Origin: DASQBT01 sp963746955
GTDB taxonomy: Bacteria; Pseudomonadota; Gammaproteobacteria; Burkholderiales; Thiobacillaceae
Direction: 5' to 3'
Assembly (NCBI GenBank): GCA_963746955.1
Contig: CAVVDR010000013.1
Coordinates: 59,400-123,399 of the forward strand
Length of the DNA: 64,000 nt
Part shown: positions 1 through 7,307 of the stretch, in pieces
Position numbering within the stretch: the stretch's first letter is position 1
How the letters are laid out: each line of letters begins with the position of its first letter
Position numbers and translations under genes: made by a program
The notes under the pieces: model-generated
Database searches by the model: none
What the model saw: only the letters and a program-made list of their open reading frames with translations
What the model was told of the DNA's origin: nothing

Positions 1-66
1 CGGCGTTGAGGATATGGATCTATCGTCTTGATTTCCGATGGGTCGAAAGGGCCAAGAGGGCGGCGA

Positions 67-966
67 TCATGCTCCCGTCCCTTCATCCGGGGCGTCTTCG
101 ATATGGCCGGAAAACAGGCTGCCGGCGATGATCAGGGCCGCACCTATCCATTCCTTCAGGCTCAGGGCTTCGTCGGCCAGAAAATAACTGGATACCGCAG
201 CCACGACCAGTTCGAACAGAAAGATAATGATCGCCTGGTTGGCCGGCGCATGGGAGAGCCCATACTGCACCGCATAGGTCATAGCGGCAATCAACAGCCC
301 CACGCCCAGCAACATTAGCCAGGTAATCGACGTTGCGCTGGTCGCAAACGCCCATTGGCCAGGCTCAATTGCCAGGGCAAGGAGGGCGACCAGAGTCACG
401 CCAACCCAGACTGCCACTGATTTCGCGCCCAGGGACACTATGCTGGCCTTGCGCGTCAGCACATTGGCCAAGGCAAAAGTCATCCCCGCGGACAGCGCCA
501 GCCATTCCGCGTGATTGGCCGGCAAGGGGAAGCCCCCTTGAGGCGGCCAAAGCATGATCATTGCGCCGGAAAGCGACAAGGCCATGACGCCATAACCCCA
601 ACGGTTGAGCTGTTCCTGCAGCAACAGACGGGCAAACACCACGGTCCACAAGGGAGCCAGGTAAAACAACAGCAGTACTCGCAGGATTTCTCCTTCCAGT
701 ACCGCGAGCACGTAAGACATGTTGGTCCAACCCGCAGCCAGGCCGATCCCCAGCAGCAGCCTCCAGTAGGGCCGAGCGGCTTTGATATCCCGCAGGTGAA
801 ACCAGGCGAAAATCAGCAGAGGAATGGCGTAGGAAAACAGCGAGGAGATCTCGCCAGACACGCCCTGTTGCTGCAGCAGGCGGTAGGGGTACCAGATAAT
901 GCCCCACATGCTCGCGCCAAACAGCAGGCAGGTGACAACGAGAGCGCTGAGTCGAGTCGGGTTCAT
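67..966 (-). CDS. EamA/DMT-family permease
   Basis: Inner-membrane permease of the drug/metabolite transporter (EamA) superfamily, moving a small metabolite that the sequence does not identify. The 299-residue protein is almost wholly hydrophobic, with about ten membrane segments in two similar halves, which is the normal length and layout for the family. The ATG start (MNPTRLSAL) faces dapC, with 70 bases between the two start codons, so both promoters must lie in that gap. No neighbour narrows the substrate. The family call is firm; the function is open. Confidence 0.85.
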   Translation of the reverse strand: MNPTRLSALVVTCLLFGASMWGIIWYPYRLLQQQGVSGEISSLFSYAIPLLIFAWFHLRDIKAARPYWRLLLGIGLAAGWTNMSYVLAVLEGEILRVLLLFYLAPLWTVVFARLLLQEQLNRWGYGVMALSLSGAMIMLWPPQGGFPLPANHAEWLALSAGMTFALANVLTRKASIVSLGAKSVAVWVGVTLVALLALAIEPGQWAFATSATSITWLMLLGVGLLIAAMTYAVQYGLSHAPANQAIIIFLFELVVAAVSSYFLADEALSLKEWIGAALIIAGSLFSGHIEDAPDEGTGA

Positions 967-1036
967 CGTGGCAAGGCTTTATAATGGCAGCTTTGATTGA
1001 CTGGCCCGATCATAGCAAGGCCGCCCTCTATCCCCT

Positions 1037-2260
1037 ATGAACTTCCGGCTGGACCAACTCCAACCTTATCCATTCCAGAAGCTGCGCGCTTTGCTTGAAG
1101 GGATTTCTGCGCCGTCCGGTCTGCTCCCCATCAACCTGTCGATTGGCGAACCCAAGCACCCCACGCCGCAATTCATCAAGGACGCCTTCATGGCGCGGCT
1201 GGATGGCCTGGCCAATTACCCTGCGACTCAGGGAAGCGACGAACTGCGGCTTGCCATTGCTGCATGGGCCGGGCGCCGATATGGCGTTGAGCTTGATCCA
1301 GCCAACGAGGTTCTGCCCGTCAATGGCAGCCGCGAAGCCCTGTTCGCCTTTGCTCAGGCGGTCATCAACCCGGCTCGGCATAACAAGCGCGTGGTGAGCC
1401 CCAATCCGTTCTACCAGATTTACGAAGGCGCAGCCCTGCTGGCTGGGGCAACGCCCTATTACCTGAACACCGTGTCGGCCAACGGCTTTCGCATGGATTG
1501 GGCAAGCGTTCCAGAAGCCCTGTGGGAGATGGTGCAGTTGGTGTATGTGTGTTCGCCTGGCAATCCCACCGGCAAGGTCATGGCTCTGGGCGACTGGAAG
1601 GAGATTTTCGAACTGGCGGACAGGCATGGCTTTGTCATTGCAAGCGACGAGTGTTATTCGGAAATCTATTTCGAGGAAGGCAGGTCTCCCTTGGGCGCGC
1701 TCACTGCGGCCAGTCAATTGGGACGGGGCCTGCGGAATCTGGTGGTGTTCAATTCCCTGTCCAAGCGTTCCAATGTGCCCGGTTTGCGCTCCGGGTTTGC
1801 GGCCGGCGATCGAGAAATCATCAGGAAATTCTTGCTTTATCGCACCTATCACGGCAGCGCCATGAGCCCGGCTGTGCAGGCCGCCAGCATTGCGGCCTGG
1901 AACGATGAAACCCATGTCGTGAAGAACCGCCGGCTGTACCGTGAAAAGTTTGCCGCAGCGACGCCCATCCTGGCCCAGGCCTACCCGGTCGAAACGCCCG
2001 AGGCAGCATTCTATTACTGGCTCAAGGTACCTGGTAGCGACACCGAGTTTGCCCGCGAGCTCTACCGTACGCAGCATGTTACGGTATTGCCGGGCAGTTT
2101 TCTGGCACGCGACGCAAACGGGGTGAACCCCGGCACAAACTATGTGCGCATCGCCTTGGTCGCCGGTGAGGCTGAGTGCGAAGAGGCGGCGCGTCGCATG
2201 GTCGCGTTTGCAGGCGCGCAGGCAGCCAGGCTCGCCACCGAAAGCTCAGATCTGCACTAG
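1037..2260 (+). CDS. dapC: Succinyldiaminopimelate transaminase DapC
   Basis: Cytosolic PLP-dependent class I/II aminotransferase of 407 residues that interconverts N-succinyl-2-amino-6-ketopimelate and N-succinyl-LL-diaminopimelate in lysine and peptidoglycan precursor synthesis. The N-terminal stretch reads like the proteobacterial DapC subfamily (NLSIGEPKHPTP). The substrate-binding NPTG motif and the PLP lysine in SLSKRSN (about K243) are present. dapD starts 41 bases downstream on the same strand and makes the substrate's succinylated precursor, which supports dapC over a generic aminotransferase. The ATG start is the first in frame after the divergent EamA gene. Confidence 0.92.
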   Translation: MNFRLDQLQPYPFQKLRALLEGISAPSGLLPINLSIGEPKHPTPQFIKDAFMARLDGLANYPATQGSDELRLAIAAWAGRRYGVELDPANEVLPVNGSREALFAFAQAVINPARHNKRVVSPNPFYQIYEGAALLAGATPYYLNTVSANGFRMDWASVPEALWEMVQLVYVCSPGNPTGKVMALGDWKEIFELADRHGFVIASDECYSEIYFEEGRSPLGALTAASQLGRGLRNLVVFNSLSKRSNVPGLRSGFAAGDREIIRKFLLYRTYHGSAMSPAVQAASIAAWNDETHVVKNRRLYREKFAAATPILAQAYPVETPEAAFYYWLKVPGSDTEFARELYRTQHVTVLPGSFLARDANGVNPGTNYVRIALVAGEAECEEAARRMVAFAGAQAARLATESSDLH

Positions 2261-2301
2261 CACGCAGGTCTTTTCAATCCGACCTATCCGAAGGAACCAC
2301 A

Positions 2302-3126
2302 ATGCATGAACTTCAGCCCATCATCGAAGAAGCCTTTGAGCGCCGTGCCAACATAACGCCACGCAACGTAGAACCCCAGGTCAAGGACGCGGTCCTGAGC
2401 GTGATGGAACTACTGGACATGGGCCAGTTGCGGGTGGCGGAACGCGCGGAGGGGCAAAACTGGATTACCCATCAGTGGATCAAGAAAGCCGTACTGCTGT
2501 CATTCCGCCTGGAGGACAACTTCTTCATCAAGGGCGGCTTCACCAATTATTACGACAAAGTACCCAGCAAGTTCGCCGACTTCAATTCCAAGGATTTTCG
2601 CGAAGGCGGTTTCCGCGTCGTTCCGCCAGCCGCAGCGCGCAAGGGTTCCTACATCGCCAGGAACGTGGTGCTGATGCCATCCTATATCAACATCGGCGCC
2701 TATGTGGATGAAGGAACCATGGTGGACACCTGGGCCACCGTAGGCTCCTGCGCCCAGATCGGCAGGAACGTCCACCTGTCGGGCGGCGTGGGCATAGGTG
2801 GAGTACTTGAGCCCGTGCAAGCCAATCCCACCATCATCGGTGACAACTGCTTCATCGGCGCCCGCTCCGAAGTGGTGGAAGGCGTCATCGTGGAAGACAA
2901 TTGCGTGATTTCGATGGGCGTCTACGTCGGGCAGTCGACCAGGATTTACGATCGGGAAACCGGCGAGATAATGTATGGCAGGGTCCCAGCCGGCTCCGTG
3001 GTGGTGAGCGGCAACCTTCCGTCAAAGGACGGCAAGTACAGCCTCTATTGCGCTGTGATCGTCAAGAAGGTGGACGAGAAAACACTCTCGAAAGTTGGAA
3101 TCAACGAACTGCTACGCGGCATCTGA
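2302..3126 (+). CDS. dapD: 2,3,4,5-tetrahydropyridine-2,6-dicarboxylate N-succinyltransferase DapD
   Basis: Transfers succinyl from succinyl-CoA to tetrahydrodipicolinate, the step before DapC in the succinylase branch of lysine/DAP synthesis. The chosen ATG gives MHELQPII and 274 residues, the usual DapD length. A longer frame opens upstream but overlaps dapC and has no family similarity. The middle shows left-handed beta-helix hexapeptide repeats (IGAYVDEGTMVDTWA, then IIGDNCFIGARSEV), as expected for a trimeric acyltransferase. A plausible ribosome site (AAGGA) lies 7-11 bases before the ATG. It is co-transcribed with dapC. Confidence 0.96.
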   Translation: MHELQPIIEEAFERRANITPRNVEPQVKDAVLSVMELLDMGQLRVAERAEGQNWITHQWIKKAVLLSFRLEDNFFIKGGFTNYYDKVPSKFADFNSKDFREGGFRVVPPAAARKGSYIARNVVLMPSYINIGAYVDEGTMVDTWATVGSCAQIGRNVHLSGGVGIGGVLEPVQANPTIIGDNCFIGARSEVVEGVIVEDNCVISMGVYVGQSTRIYDRETGEIMYGRVPAGSVVVSGNLPSKDGKYSLYCAVIVKKVDEKTLSKVGINELLRGI

Positions 3127-3220
3127 CCGCCCGCATGTCGCGGTGAAGTTGTGGGAGAAAATGAGCCGGGCCAATCAGGGCAGCCGGACGCCGCAGTTTC
3201 TCATGCGCAGGCGCGGTAGC

Positions 3221-3721
3221 TTAAGCTATCGTGACGGGTGTTCCGACGTCCACCAGATCGAACAGGTCGGCCACATCGGTGTTGCGCATGCGGATGCAGC
3301 CATGTGAGTTGGGTTGACCGACGAGGTGTTCCTCGCTGGTGCCGTGAATGTAGATGTAGCGATCGTGGGTGTCCACCTCCCCTCCCCGATTCTTGCCCGC
3401 CTCAAGTCCATCCAGCCAGAGTATCCGCGTCAGTATCCAGTCCCGTTCCAGGTCTTCCTGCGCCACTTGCGGGCTCCAGATTTCGCCGGTCGGCTGACGT
3501 GATTTGAATACGGCGTAGAGCGGCTGGTCCTCCCCGATCTTTTCCGCAATGCGATGTCGGCCGCGCGGCGTGCAGTAGCTTCCCAATTGTTCGCCCAGGC
3601 CGTTCTTCGCCGTTGAGACGGGATACTCCCGAATCAAGATATCGCCGTCCGGATAAGGCTCCCAGAGATAGAGGCGCTGCAAGCGGGTGTCGATGTCGAT
3701 ACGGTAATCACTCATGGCCAT
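3221..3721 (-). CDS. L,D-transpeptidase (YkuD domain)
   Basis: YkuD-fold enzyme that forms 3-3 cross-links or attaches proteins to peptidoglycan. The signature is complete: a His in YIHGTSEEH followed by SHGCIRM, which holds the catalytic Cys. About 166 residues from the start used here (MAMSDYRID), so it is a minimal catalytic domain. No signal peptide is evident, so how it reaches the periplasm is unclear. The frame stays open upstream into tadA, but that part only shadows tadA. The start overlaps the tadA stop, which suggests translational coupling; alternative ATGs lie at 3715 and 3727. It is the last gene of the crcB-to-ldt operon and converges on dapD. Confidence 0.85.
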   Translation of the reverse strand: MAMSDYRIDIDTRLQRLYLWEPYPDGDILIREYPVSTAKNGLGEQLGSYCTPRGRHRIAEKIGEDQPLYAVFKSRQPTGEIWSPQVAQEDLERDWILTRILWLDGLEAGKNRGGEVDTHDRYIYIHGTSEEHLVGQPNSHGCIRMRNTDVADLFDLVDVGTPVTIA

Positions 3722-4223
3722 TATCATCAATCTCTGGCGTAGACGAACGTAGCCCGGTTTGGTTCGTCTGTTGACGGCGCTGCGCGAAAAATTCACTCAC
3801 CAGCTGTCCACACTCCTGCGCCAGCACGCCGCCTTCGATCCGGGCATGGAAGTTGAGCCGGGGTTCGGAGAACAGATCCACGATGCTGCCCGCCGCCCCG
3901 GTCTTGTATTCCGAAGCCCCGTACACCACGCGGCCGATGCGGGCATGGAAGATGGCGCCCACGCACATGGTGCAGGGCTCGAAGCTGACATACAGCGTGC
4001 AATCCACCAGCCGGTAATTACTCAAGTTCTGTGCCGCGTCGCGGAGGGCCATGATTTCCGCGTGGGCGCTGGGGTCGTGGCTGCTGATAGGCTGATTGAA
4101 TCCGCGCCCGATAATCCGGCCGCCCTTCACCACCACCGCACCCACCGGCACCTCGCCTCGTGACCCGGCCTTGCGCGCCTCCGACAACGCGGCCTGCATG
4201 AATTCCTCGTCGCTCACCCCCAT
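3708..4223 (-). CDS. tadA: tRNA-specific adenosine deaminase TadA
   Basis: Zinc-dependent deaminase that converts A34 to inosine at the wobble position of tRNA-Arg(ACG). The cytidine-deaminase signature is intact: HAE at residues 54-56 (zinc His and proton-shuttle Glu) and PCTMC at 83-87 (two zinc Cys). At 171 residues it has the normal length. It overlaps the upstream TSUP permease by 10 bases and the downstream L,D-transpeptidase start, so it sits mid-operon. No close alternative fits, since the paralogous guanine deaminases differ around the second motif. Confidence 0.94.
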   Translation of the reverse strand: MGVSDEEFMQAALSEARKAGSRGEVPVGAVVVKGGRIIGRGFNQPISSHDPSAHAEIMALRDAAQNLSNYRLVDCTLYVSFEPCTMCVGAIFHARIGRVVYGASEYKTGAAGSIVDLFSEPRLNFHARIEGGVLAQECGQLVSEFFAQRRQQTNQTGLRSSTPEIDDNGHE

Positions 4224-4969
4224 ATGAGTTTCAGACCTATCACGATGGTCACGATCTCAAACGACCGCTTAATCCACAGATTACCCTTTCTGATCGCGAT
4301 GTGGCTGCCTGCATAGCCGCCCAGAATGGAGCCTGCAAGCAGGGCCGGCATCCACTGCCAGGCGATGGTGCCGAGGTAACCCAGCACCACAGCGCCGGTG
4401 CCGTTCCAGAACAGTCCGCACAGTATCAGCGTATAGGCCACTGCCCGCTTGTAGTCCATGCCGAAATGACGAATCAGCCACATGGTCAAAAAAAGGCCGG
4501 TACCCGAGGTGATGGAGCCATTGAGAAGACCGACACCGAAAAGCCCTGCCACGCCGGTGTAGAGACCAGGCCCGTGCCAGTTGCGCGGCTGATGATCTAT
4601 ACCCAATTGGGGCCGAAATACGGAATAGAGCCCCAGCCCCAGGGTCAGCACCCCCAGTACGATAATCGCGCCTCGCTCCGGCGCTTTCAGGATCAGAGAC
4701 GCTCCCAGAACAACGCCGGGAAGTCCAGCGCCGAGAATAATCAAAGATTCGCGCAGCGCCAGCCCGCCCTCCTTCAGGTGCCGCATGGTCGCGCCCAACC
4801 CCAGCGCCACGCTTGCAACCTTGTGAGTCGCCAGCGCAACGGCAAATGGTAGTCCCAGAAAAATCAGGATAGGAAACTGGATCAGCCCTGCGCCGCCACC
4901 GGACAGGGCGGAAAACCAGTTGGCGGCGAAGGATGCTGCAAACAACAAAAGCTGGTGGGCCAGATCCAT
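4214..4969 (-). CDS. Sulfite exporter TauE/SafE (TSUP) family permease
   Basis: Polytopic inner-membrane protein of 251 residues in the TSUP family, whose members move sulfite, sulfonates or other organic anions. About eight hydrophobic segments are visible, and the N-terminal GGGAGLIQFPILIFLGLP segment matches the family's first repeat. Its ATG overlaps the DUF190 stop (TGATG), so it is translationally coupled to that gene. The substrate cannot be deduced. The neighbouring CrcB exports fluoride, but no link between the two activities is established. Confidence 0.85.
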   Translation of the reverse strand: MDLAHQLLLFAASFAANWFSALSGGGAGLIQFPILIFLGLPFAVALATHKVASVALGLGATMRHLKEGGLALRESLIILGAGLPGVVLGASLILKAPERGAIIVLGVLTLGLGLYSVFRPQLGIDHQPRNWHGPGLYTGVAGLFGVGLLNGSITSGTGLFLTMWLIRHFGMDYKRAVAYTLILCGLFWNGTGAVVLGYLGTIAWQWMPALLAGSILGGYAGSHIAIRKGNLWIKRSFEIVTIVIGLKLIWG

Positions 4970-5292
4970 CAGGAGCCGGTGGTCCCCGTTTCGGCTGACG
5001 TGCGGATGTAAAACAGGTGCAAACCTTCGGCGGAAATATTCGCCAGCAGGGCATCAACCTGTTCGGTCGTGGCGGCAAACATTACCTCGACCGGCAGTTT
5101 GCCGGCCAACTCGAAGAAGGTGTCTTCGTGCATCCGGCCATGATGGCCATAACCGGCTACGGCGCGAAACGCCGATCCCCCCGGGATGCCTAGATTCCTT
5201 CCGGTTTCGAGCAGACACTCATACACCAGCTTGCCCTTGTGCCGGTGATCTTCTTCGGTAAACAGGCGCAGCATTACTTCAGCCATGATCAT
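4969..5292 (-). CDS. DUF190 family protein
   Basis: Small soluble protein (107 residues) of the DUF190 family, which adopts a PII-like ferredoxin fold. The sequence shows the typical pieces: a MLRLFTEEDHRHKGKLVYE start, AFRAVAGYGHHG in the middle and a PVEVMFAAT strand. DUF190 genes often sit beside crcB, as here, and a role in regulating or supporting fluoride export has been supposed but is not proven. The start overlaps the crcB stop (ATGA); MAEVM at 5286 is an equally possible start. It probably acts in the cytosol. Confidence 0.85.
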   Translation of the reverse strand: MIMAEVMLRLFTEEDHRHKGKLVYECLLETGRNLGIPGGSAFRAVAGYGHHGRMHEDTFFELAGKLPVEVMFAATTEQVDALLANISAEGLHLFYIRTSAETGTTGS

Positions 5293-5666
5293 CCCCGCAG
5301 GAGTTTAATGGTCCAGATTCCCAGCCCCGTTGCAGCGAGAGAACCCAGCACATGCAGTGCAACGGTTCCCAGCGCCAGGACAAATTGAGCACGCGACAGC
5401 ATCGTTACCGCCTCCGCCGAAAAAGTGGAGAAGGTGGTCAGCGCGCCGAGAAATCCGGTAATAAGGAAGAGCCGCCACTCGGGCGGCAGCCCTGGATGCT
5501 GGAGAAAAAAGGCCATCGCCAAACCGATGACGTAGGCTCCGATCAAATTGGCACTGAGCGTTCCCATGGGGAGTGTGGGATAGACCGGGTTAAGCCACAA
5601 GCCCAGCCCCCAGCGCAACCAGGCCCCCAGCATGGCCCCGACTCCCACTGCCACGAATCCGTTCAT
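5289..5666 (-). CDS. crcB: Fluoride channel CrcB/Fluc
   Basis: Dual-topology fluoride channel that exports fluoride across the inner membrane. The 125 residues give four membrane segments. The conserved pieces are present: GAMLGAWLRW near the N-terminus, a central Asn in SANLIGAY, and the phenylalanine/threonine signature GALTTFSTFS. It is followed by DUF190 with overlapping codons. Only 31 bases separate its ATG from the stop of the upstream DUF302 gene, too little for a fluoride riboswitch, so control must come from further upstream or be constitutive. Confidence 0.94.
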   Translation of the reverse strand: MNGFVAVGVGAMLGAWLRWGLGLWLNPVYPTLPMGTLSANLIGAYVIGLAMAFFLQHPGLPPEWRLFLITGFLGALTTFSTFSAEAVTMLSRAQFVLALGTVALHVLGSLAATGLGIWTIKLLRG

Positions 5667-5697
5667 GGGAAAAAATTGTACCCCGGAATGGGCGGAC

Positions 5698-6165
5698 TTA
5701 CTCGATGGCTTCCTTGATGATGCTCGACAACAGGCTATCCACGTCGGCCAATGCTTTCTTCAGTGCCTTGTTGCTGCCGACGGCAGGCTTGCGATAAGCG
5801 AGATAAACCGTATCGCCGTCATTGGGAATCGTGTAGACAGAAATGATGTACGGACACATGACAATGGCATGAGGGTCTGCTTCCATCATCCTGCGTGAAA
5901 TGATCGCGCTGCAAAACTCGAACTGCTCGCCATTTGCATACACCTGCCTGGTGGCACCCAGATCCTTGCCGGTACGTTCGAGCATGTCCGCGATGTAATT
6001 GGCGTGATTGATCTTGAGTCCCCGACCTTCGATAGTGCTAACCAGCATGTCACGCACGTCCGCAAACTTGCCGTGGGTCTTGAACAGCGCAGTGAAATTG
6101 TCAGATGCCTGCGCAACACCGGCGATCATTCCAAGCAGGCAAATCAACAGCAGGTTCTTTTTCAT
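5698..6165 (-). CDS. Secreted DUF302 family protein
   Basis: Protein of 155 residues with a clear signal peptide (MKKNLLLICLLGMIAGVAQA), so it is probably periplasmic. The rest matches the DUF302 fold (TT1751-like): an early helix with VRDMLVSTIEGRGLKI, and EFCSAIISRRMMEADP, where the Cys sits at the position usual for DUF302. The biochemical function of the family is unknown. A strong ribosome site (AGGAGGAG) precedes the ATG. It lies upstream of crcB, same strand, 31 bases apart. It is divergent from the ModE-like gene, and a perfect 15-base palindrome lies between them. Confidence 0.78.
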   Translation of the reverse strand: MKKNLLLICLLGMIAGVAQASDNFTALFKTHGKFADVRDMLVSTIEGRGLKINHANYIADMLERTGKDLGATRQVYANGEQFEFCSAIISRRMMEADPHAIVMCPYIISVYTIPNDGDTVYLAYRKPAVGSNKALKKALADVDSLLSSIIKEAIE

Positions 6166-6202
6166 GTACGACTCCTCCTCATGTCATCCAAGGCAGCCCA
6201 GA

Positions 6203-6217
6203 CCCTAATATTTAGGG
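6203..6217. promoter_or_regulatory. Perfect inverted repeat between divergent genes
   Basis: CCCTAA-TAT-TTAGGG is a perfect 15-base palindrome in the 97-base gap between the divergent DUF302 gene (start 6165) and the ModE-like regulator (start 6263). The position suits an operator for one or both genes. It does not resemble the ModE operator at 11131. The binding protein is not known. Confidence 0.45.
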
Positions 6218-6262
6218 CAATCTCCGGCAATAGTCTATTAGGACCGCTGCTAGAATTGCCAC

Positions 6263-6610
6263 ATGGAGCGAACCCTCGATGCTCATGGCCGGGTGTGGCT
6301 CACGCTCAATGGAAAGAACTTCATGGGCCGTGGCCGGGCTGAACTGCTCAGGCAGATTGCCCGGACCGGCTCCATTTCCAAGGCCGCAAGCGCCATGAAG
6401 ATGAGCTACAAGTCGGCATGGGACGCAGTGGATGCAATGAACACTGCCTATGGCGAGCCACTGGTGGAAAGCGCAACTGGCGGGTCACGCGGTGGCGGCA
6501 GCCGGGTCACGGAACTGGGCCTGCAAGTGCTGGCCCGGTTTGACGCCTTGCAAGGCCAGCACCAAGCCTGGCTGGAGGGCATCAGCGCCAATTTGCACTC
6601 AATCAAATAA
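6263..6610 (+). CDS. ModE-type winged-helix DNA-binding protein (N-terminal domain only)
   Basis: Winged-helix regulator of 115 residues, equivalent to the N-terminal DNA-binding half of ModE (LysR-like HTH). The recognition region reads GRAELLRQIARTGSISKAASAMKMSYKSAW, shown here in part; the wing carries a glycine-rich loop (TGGSRGGGS), then VTELGLQVLARF. It has no C-terminal molybdate-binding (TOBE/MOP) domains, unlike classical ModE of about 260 residues, so it must sense molybdate through another protein or not at all. A ModE-like operator lies 4.5 kb away in the molybdenum cofactor cluster, a natural target by inference. No good ribosome site precedes the ATG. Confidence 0.85.
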   Translation: MERTLDAHGRVWLTLNGKNFMGRGRAELLRQIARTGSISKAASAMKMSYKSAWDAVDAMNTAYGEPLVESATGGSRGGGSRVTELGLQVLARFDALQGQHQAWLEGISANLHSIK

Positions 6611-6614
6611 GCCT

Positions 6615-6630
6615 CGCTCAATATTGAGCG
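6615..6630. promoter_or_regulatory. Perfect 16-base palindrome next to the cytochrome promoter
   Basis: CGCTCAATATTGAGCG is a perfect palindrome that begins 5 bases after the stop of the ModE-like gene and ends one base before the -35 element of the cytochrome promoter. That position suits an activator site, or a short terminator for the upstream gene, although no T-run follows. It is AT-rich in the centre, like many dimer-binding operators. Confidence 0.4.
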
Positions 6631-6631
6631 C

Positions 6632-6660
6632 TTGGATAATTCTTTGATATTTAGTATAAA
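6632..6660 (+). promoter_or_regulatory. Sigma70-type promoter of the cytochrome gene
   Basis: TTGGAT (6632-6637), a 17-base spacer and TATAAA (6655-6660) form a near-consensus sigma70 promoter. Transcription would begin near 6667. This lies downstream of the alternative upstream start codon of the cytochrome frame and supports the ATG at 6698. Confidence 0.65.
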
Positions 6661-6697
6661 GGCGGGGTTCTTATTAATCGATGGAAAGGTGAGCACT

Positions 6698-7081
6698 ATG
6701 CGTTATCCCCTCATTCTGGCCCTGCTTACGGTTGTCAGCCTTGCCGCCTGCGGCAAAAAAGAGGAAGCTGCCGCGCCCGAACCCGCCCCGGCCGCAATGG
6801 CTCCCGCCCCAGCGCCGGCACCCGCTGCCGCACCTGTGCCAACGGATGCAGCCACGCAATTCAAGTCCGTCTGCGCCAGCTGCCATGGCCCCAATGGCGA
6901 GGGTGTCGGCGACTTCCCCAAACTTGCCGGCAAGACTGCTGATGACGTCAAGGCCAAACTGGCGGACTACAAGGCGGGGAAACAAGTGGGTCCGCAGACC
7001 TCGCTCATGGCCCCCATCGCCGCCAAGCTGAGCGACAGCGAAATTGACGCGCTGGCGCAGTATGTTGCCACGCTCAAATAA
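6698..7081 (+). CDS. Lipoprotein c-type cytochrome (cytochrome c5-like)
   Basis: Monoheme cytochrome of 127 residues. A lipoprotein signal (LAAC, lipidated Cys at residue 18) anchors it to a membrane. It is followed by a proline/alanine-rich linker of about 30 residues. The heme-binding motif is CASCH (residues 59-63), and a Met in SLMAPIAAKLS is the likely sixth ligand. The fold and the final helix (IDALAQYVATL) match class I cytochromes of the c5/c553 type. It would shuttle electrons at the periplasmic face; the partner is not shown. The start was chosen because it gives a proper lipoprotein signal and lies after the promoter at 6632. Confidence 0.88.
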   Translation: MRYPLILALLTVVSLAACGKKEEAAAPEPAPAAMAPAPAPAPAAAPVPTDAATQFKSVCASCHGPNGEGVGDFPKLAGKTADDVKAKLADYKAGKQVGPQTSLMAPIAAKLSDSEIDALAQYVATLK

Positions 7082-7146
7082 GTCGTGATTTGGCGATGTT
7101 TCCGGCAATCGGGAGCGTCGCTTCTTGAGGGGCAACTGAAATCTCC

Positions 7147-7183
7147 GGCTGAAGCCGGTCAGAACTTGGGACCGGTCTCAGCC
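7147..7183. terminator. Imperfect hairpin after the cytochrome gene
   Basis: Two 14-base arms (7147-7160 and 7170-7183) pair at 12 of 14 positions around a 9-base loop. The hairpin lies 66 bases after the cytochrome stop, in the gap before the convergent glycosyltransferase gene. No T-run follows on either strand, so it may be a weak or Rho-assisted terminator or an unrelated repeat. Confidence 0.35.
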
Positions 7184-7307
7184 GCTACCAGCCATACAGT
7201 GTGCTGAAATATATCCAGCACCCTAAACGCTCACGCAATATTCGCACTCCGGTCGCTGTGCGCACCGCCAGCGCGGTGGCACACGGCAGCCAGCAGGCGC
7301 CCGGCGC

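Noticed and set aside
1028..2077. Long minus-strand open frame opposite dapC
   Set aside because: It mirrors dapC throughout, has no domain or ribosome site, and dapC is certain.
5667..5697. Fluoride riboswitch before crcB
   Set aside because: Only 31 bases separate crcB from the upstream gene, too few for the aptamer.
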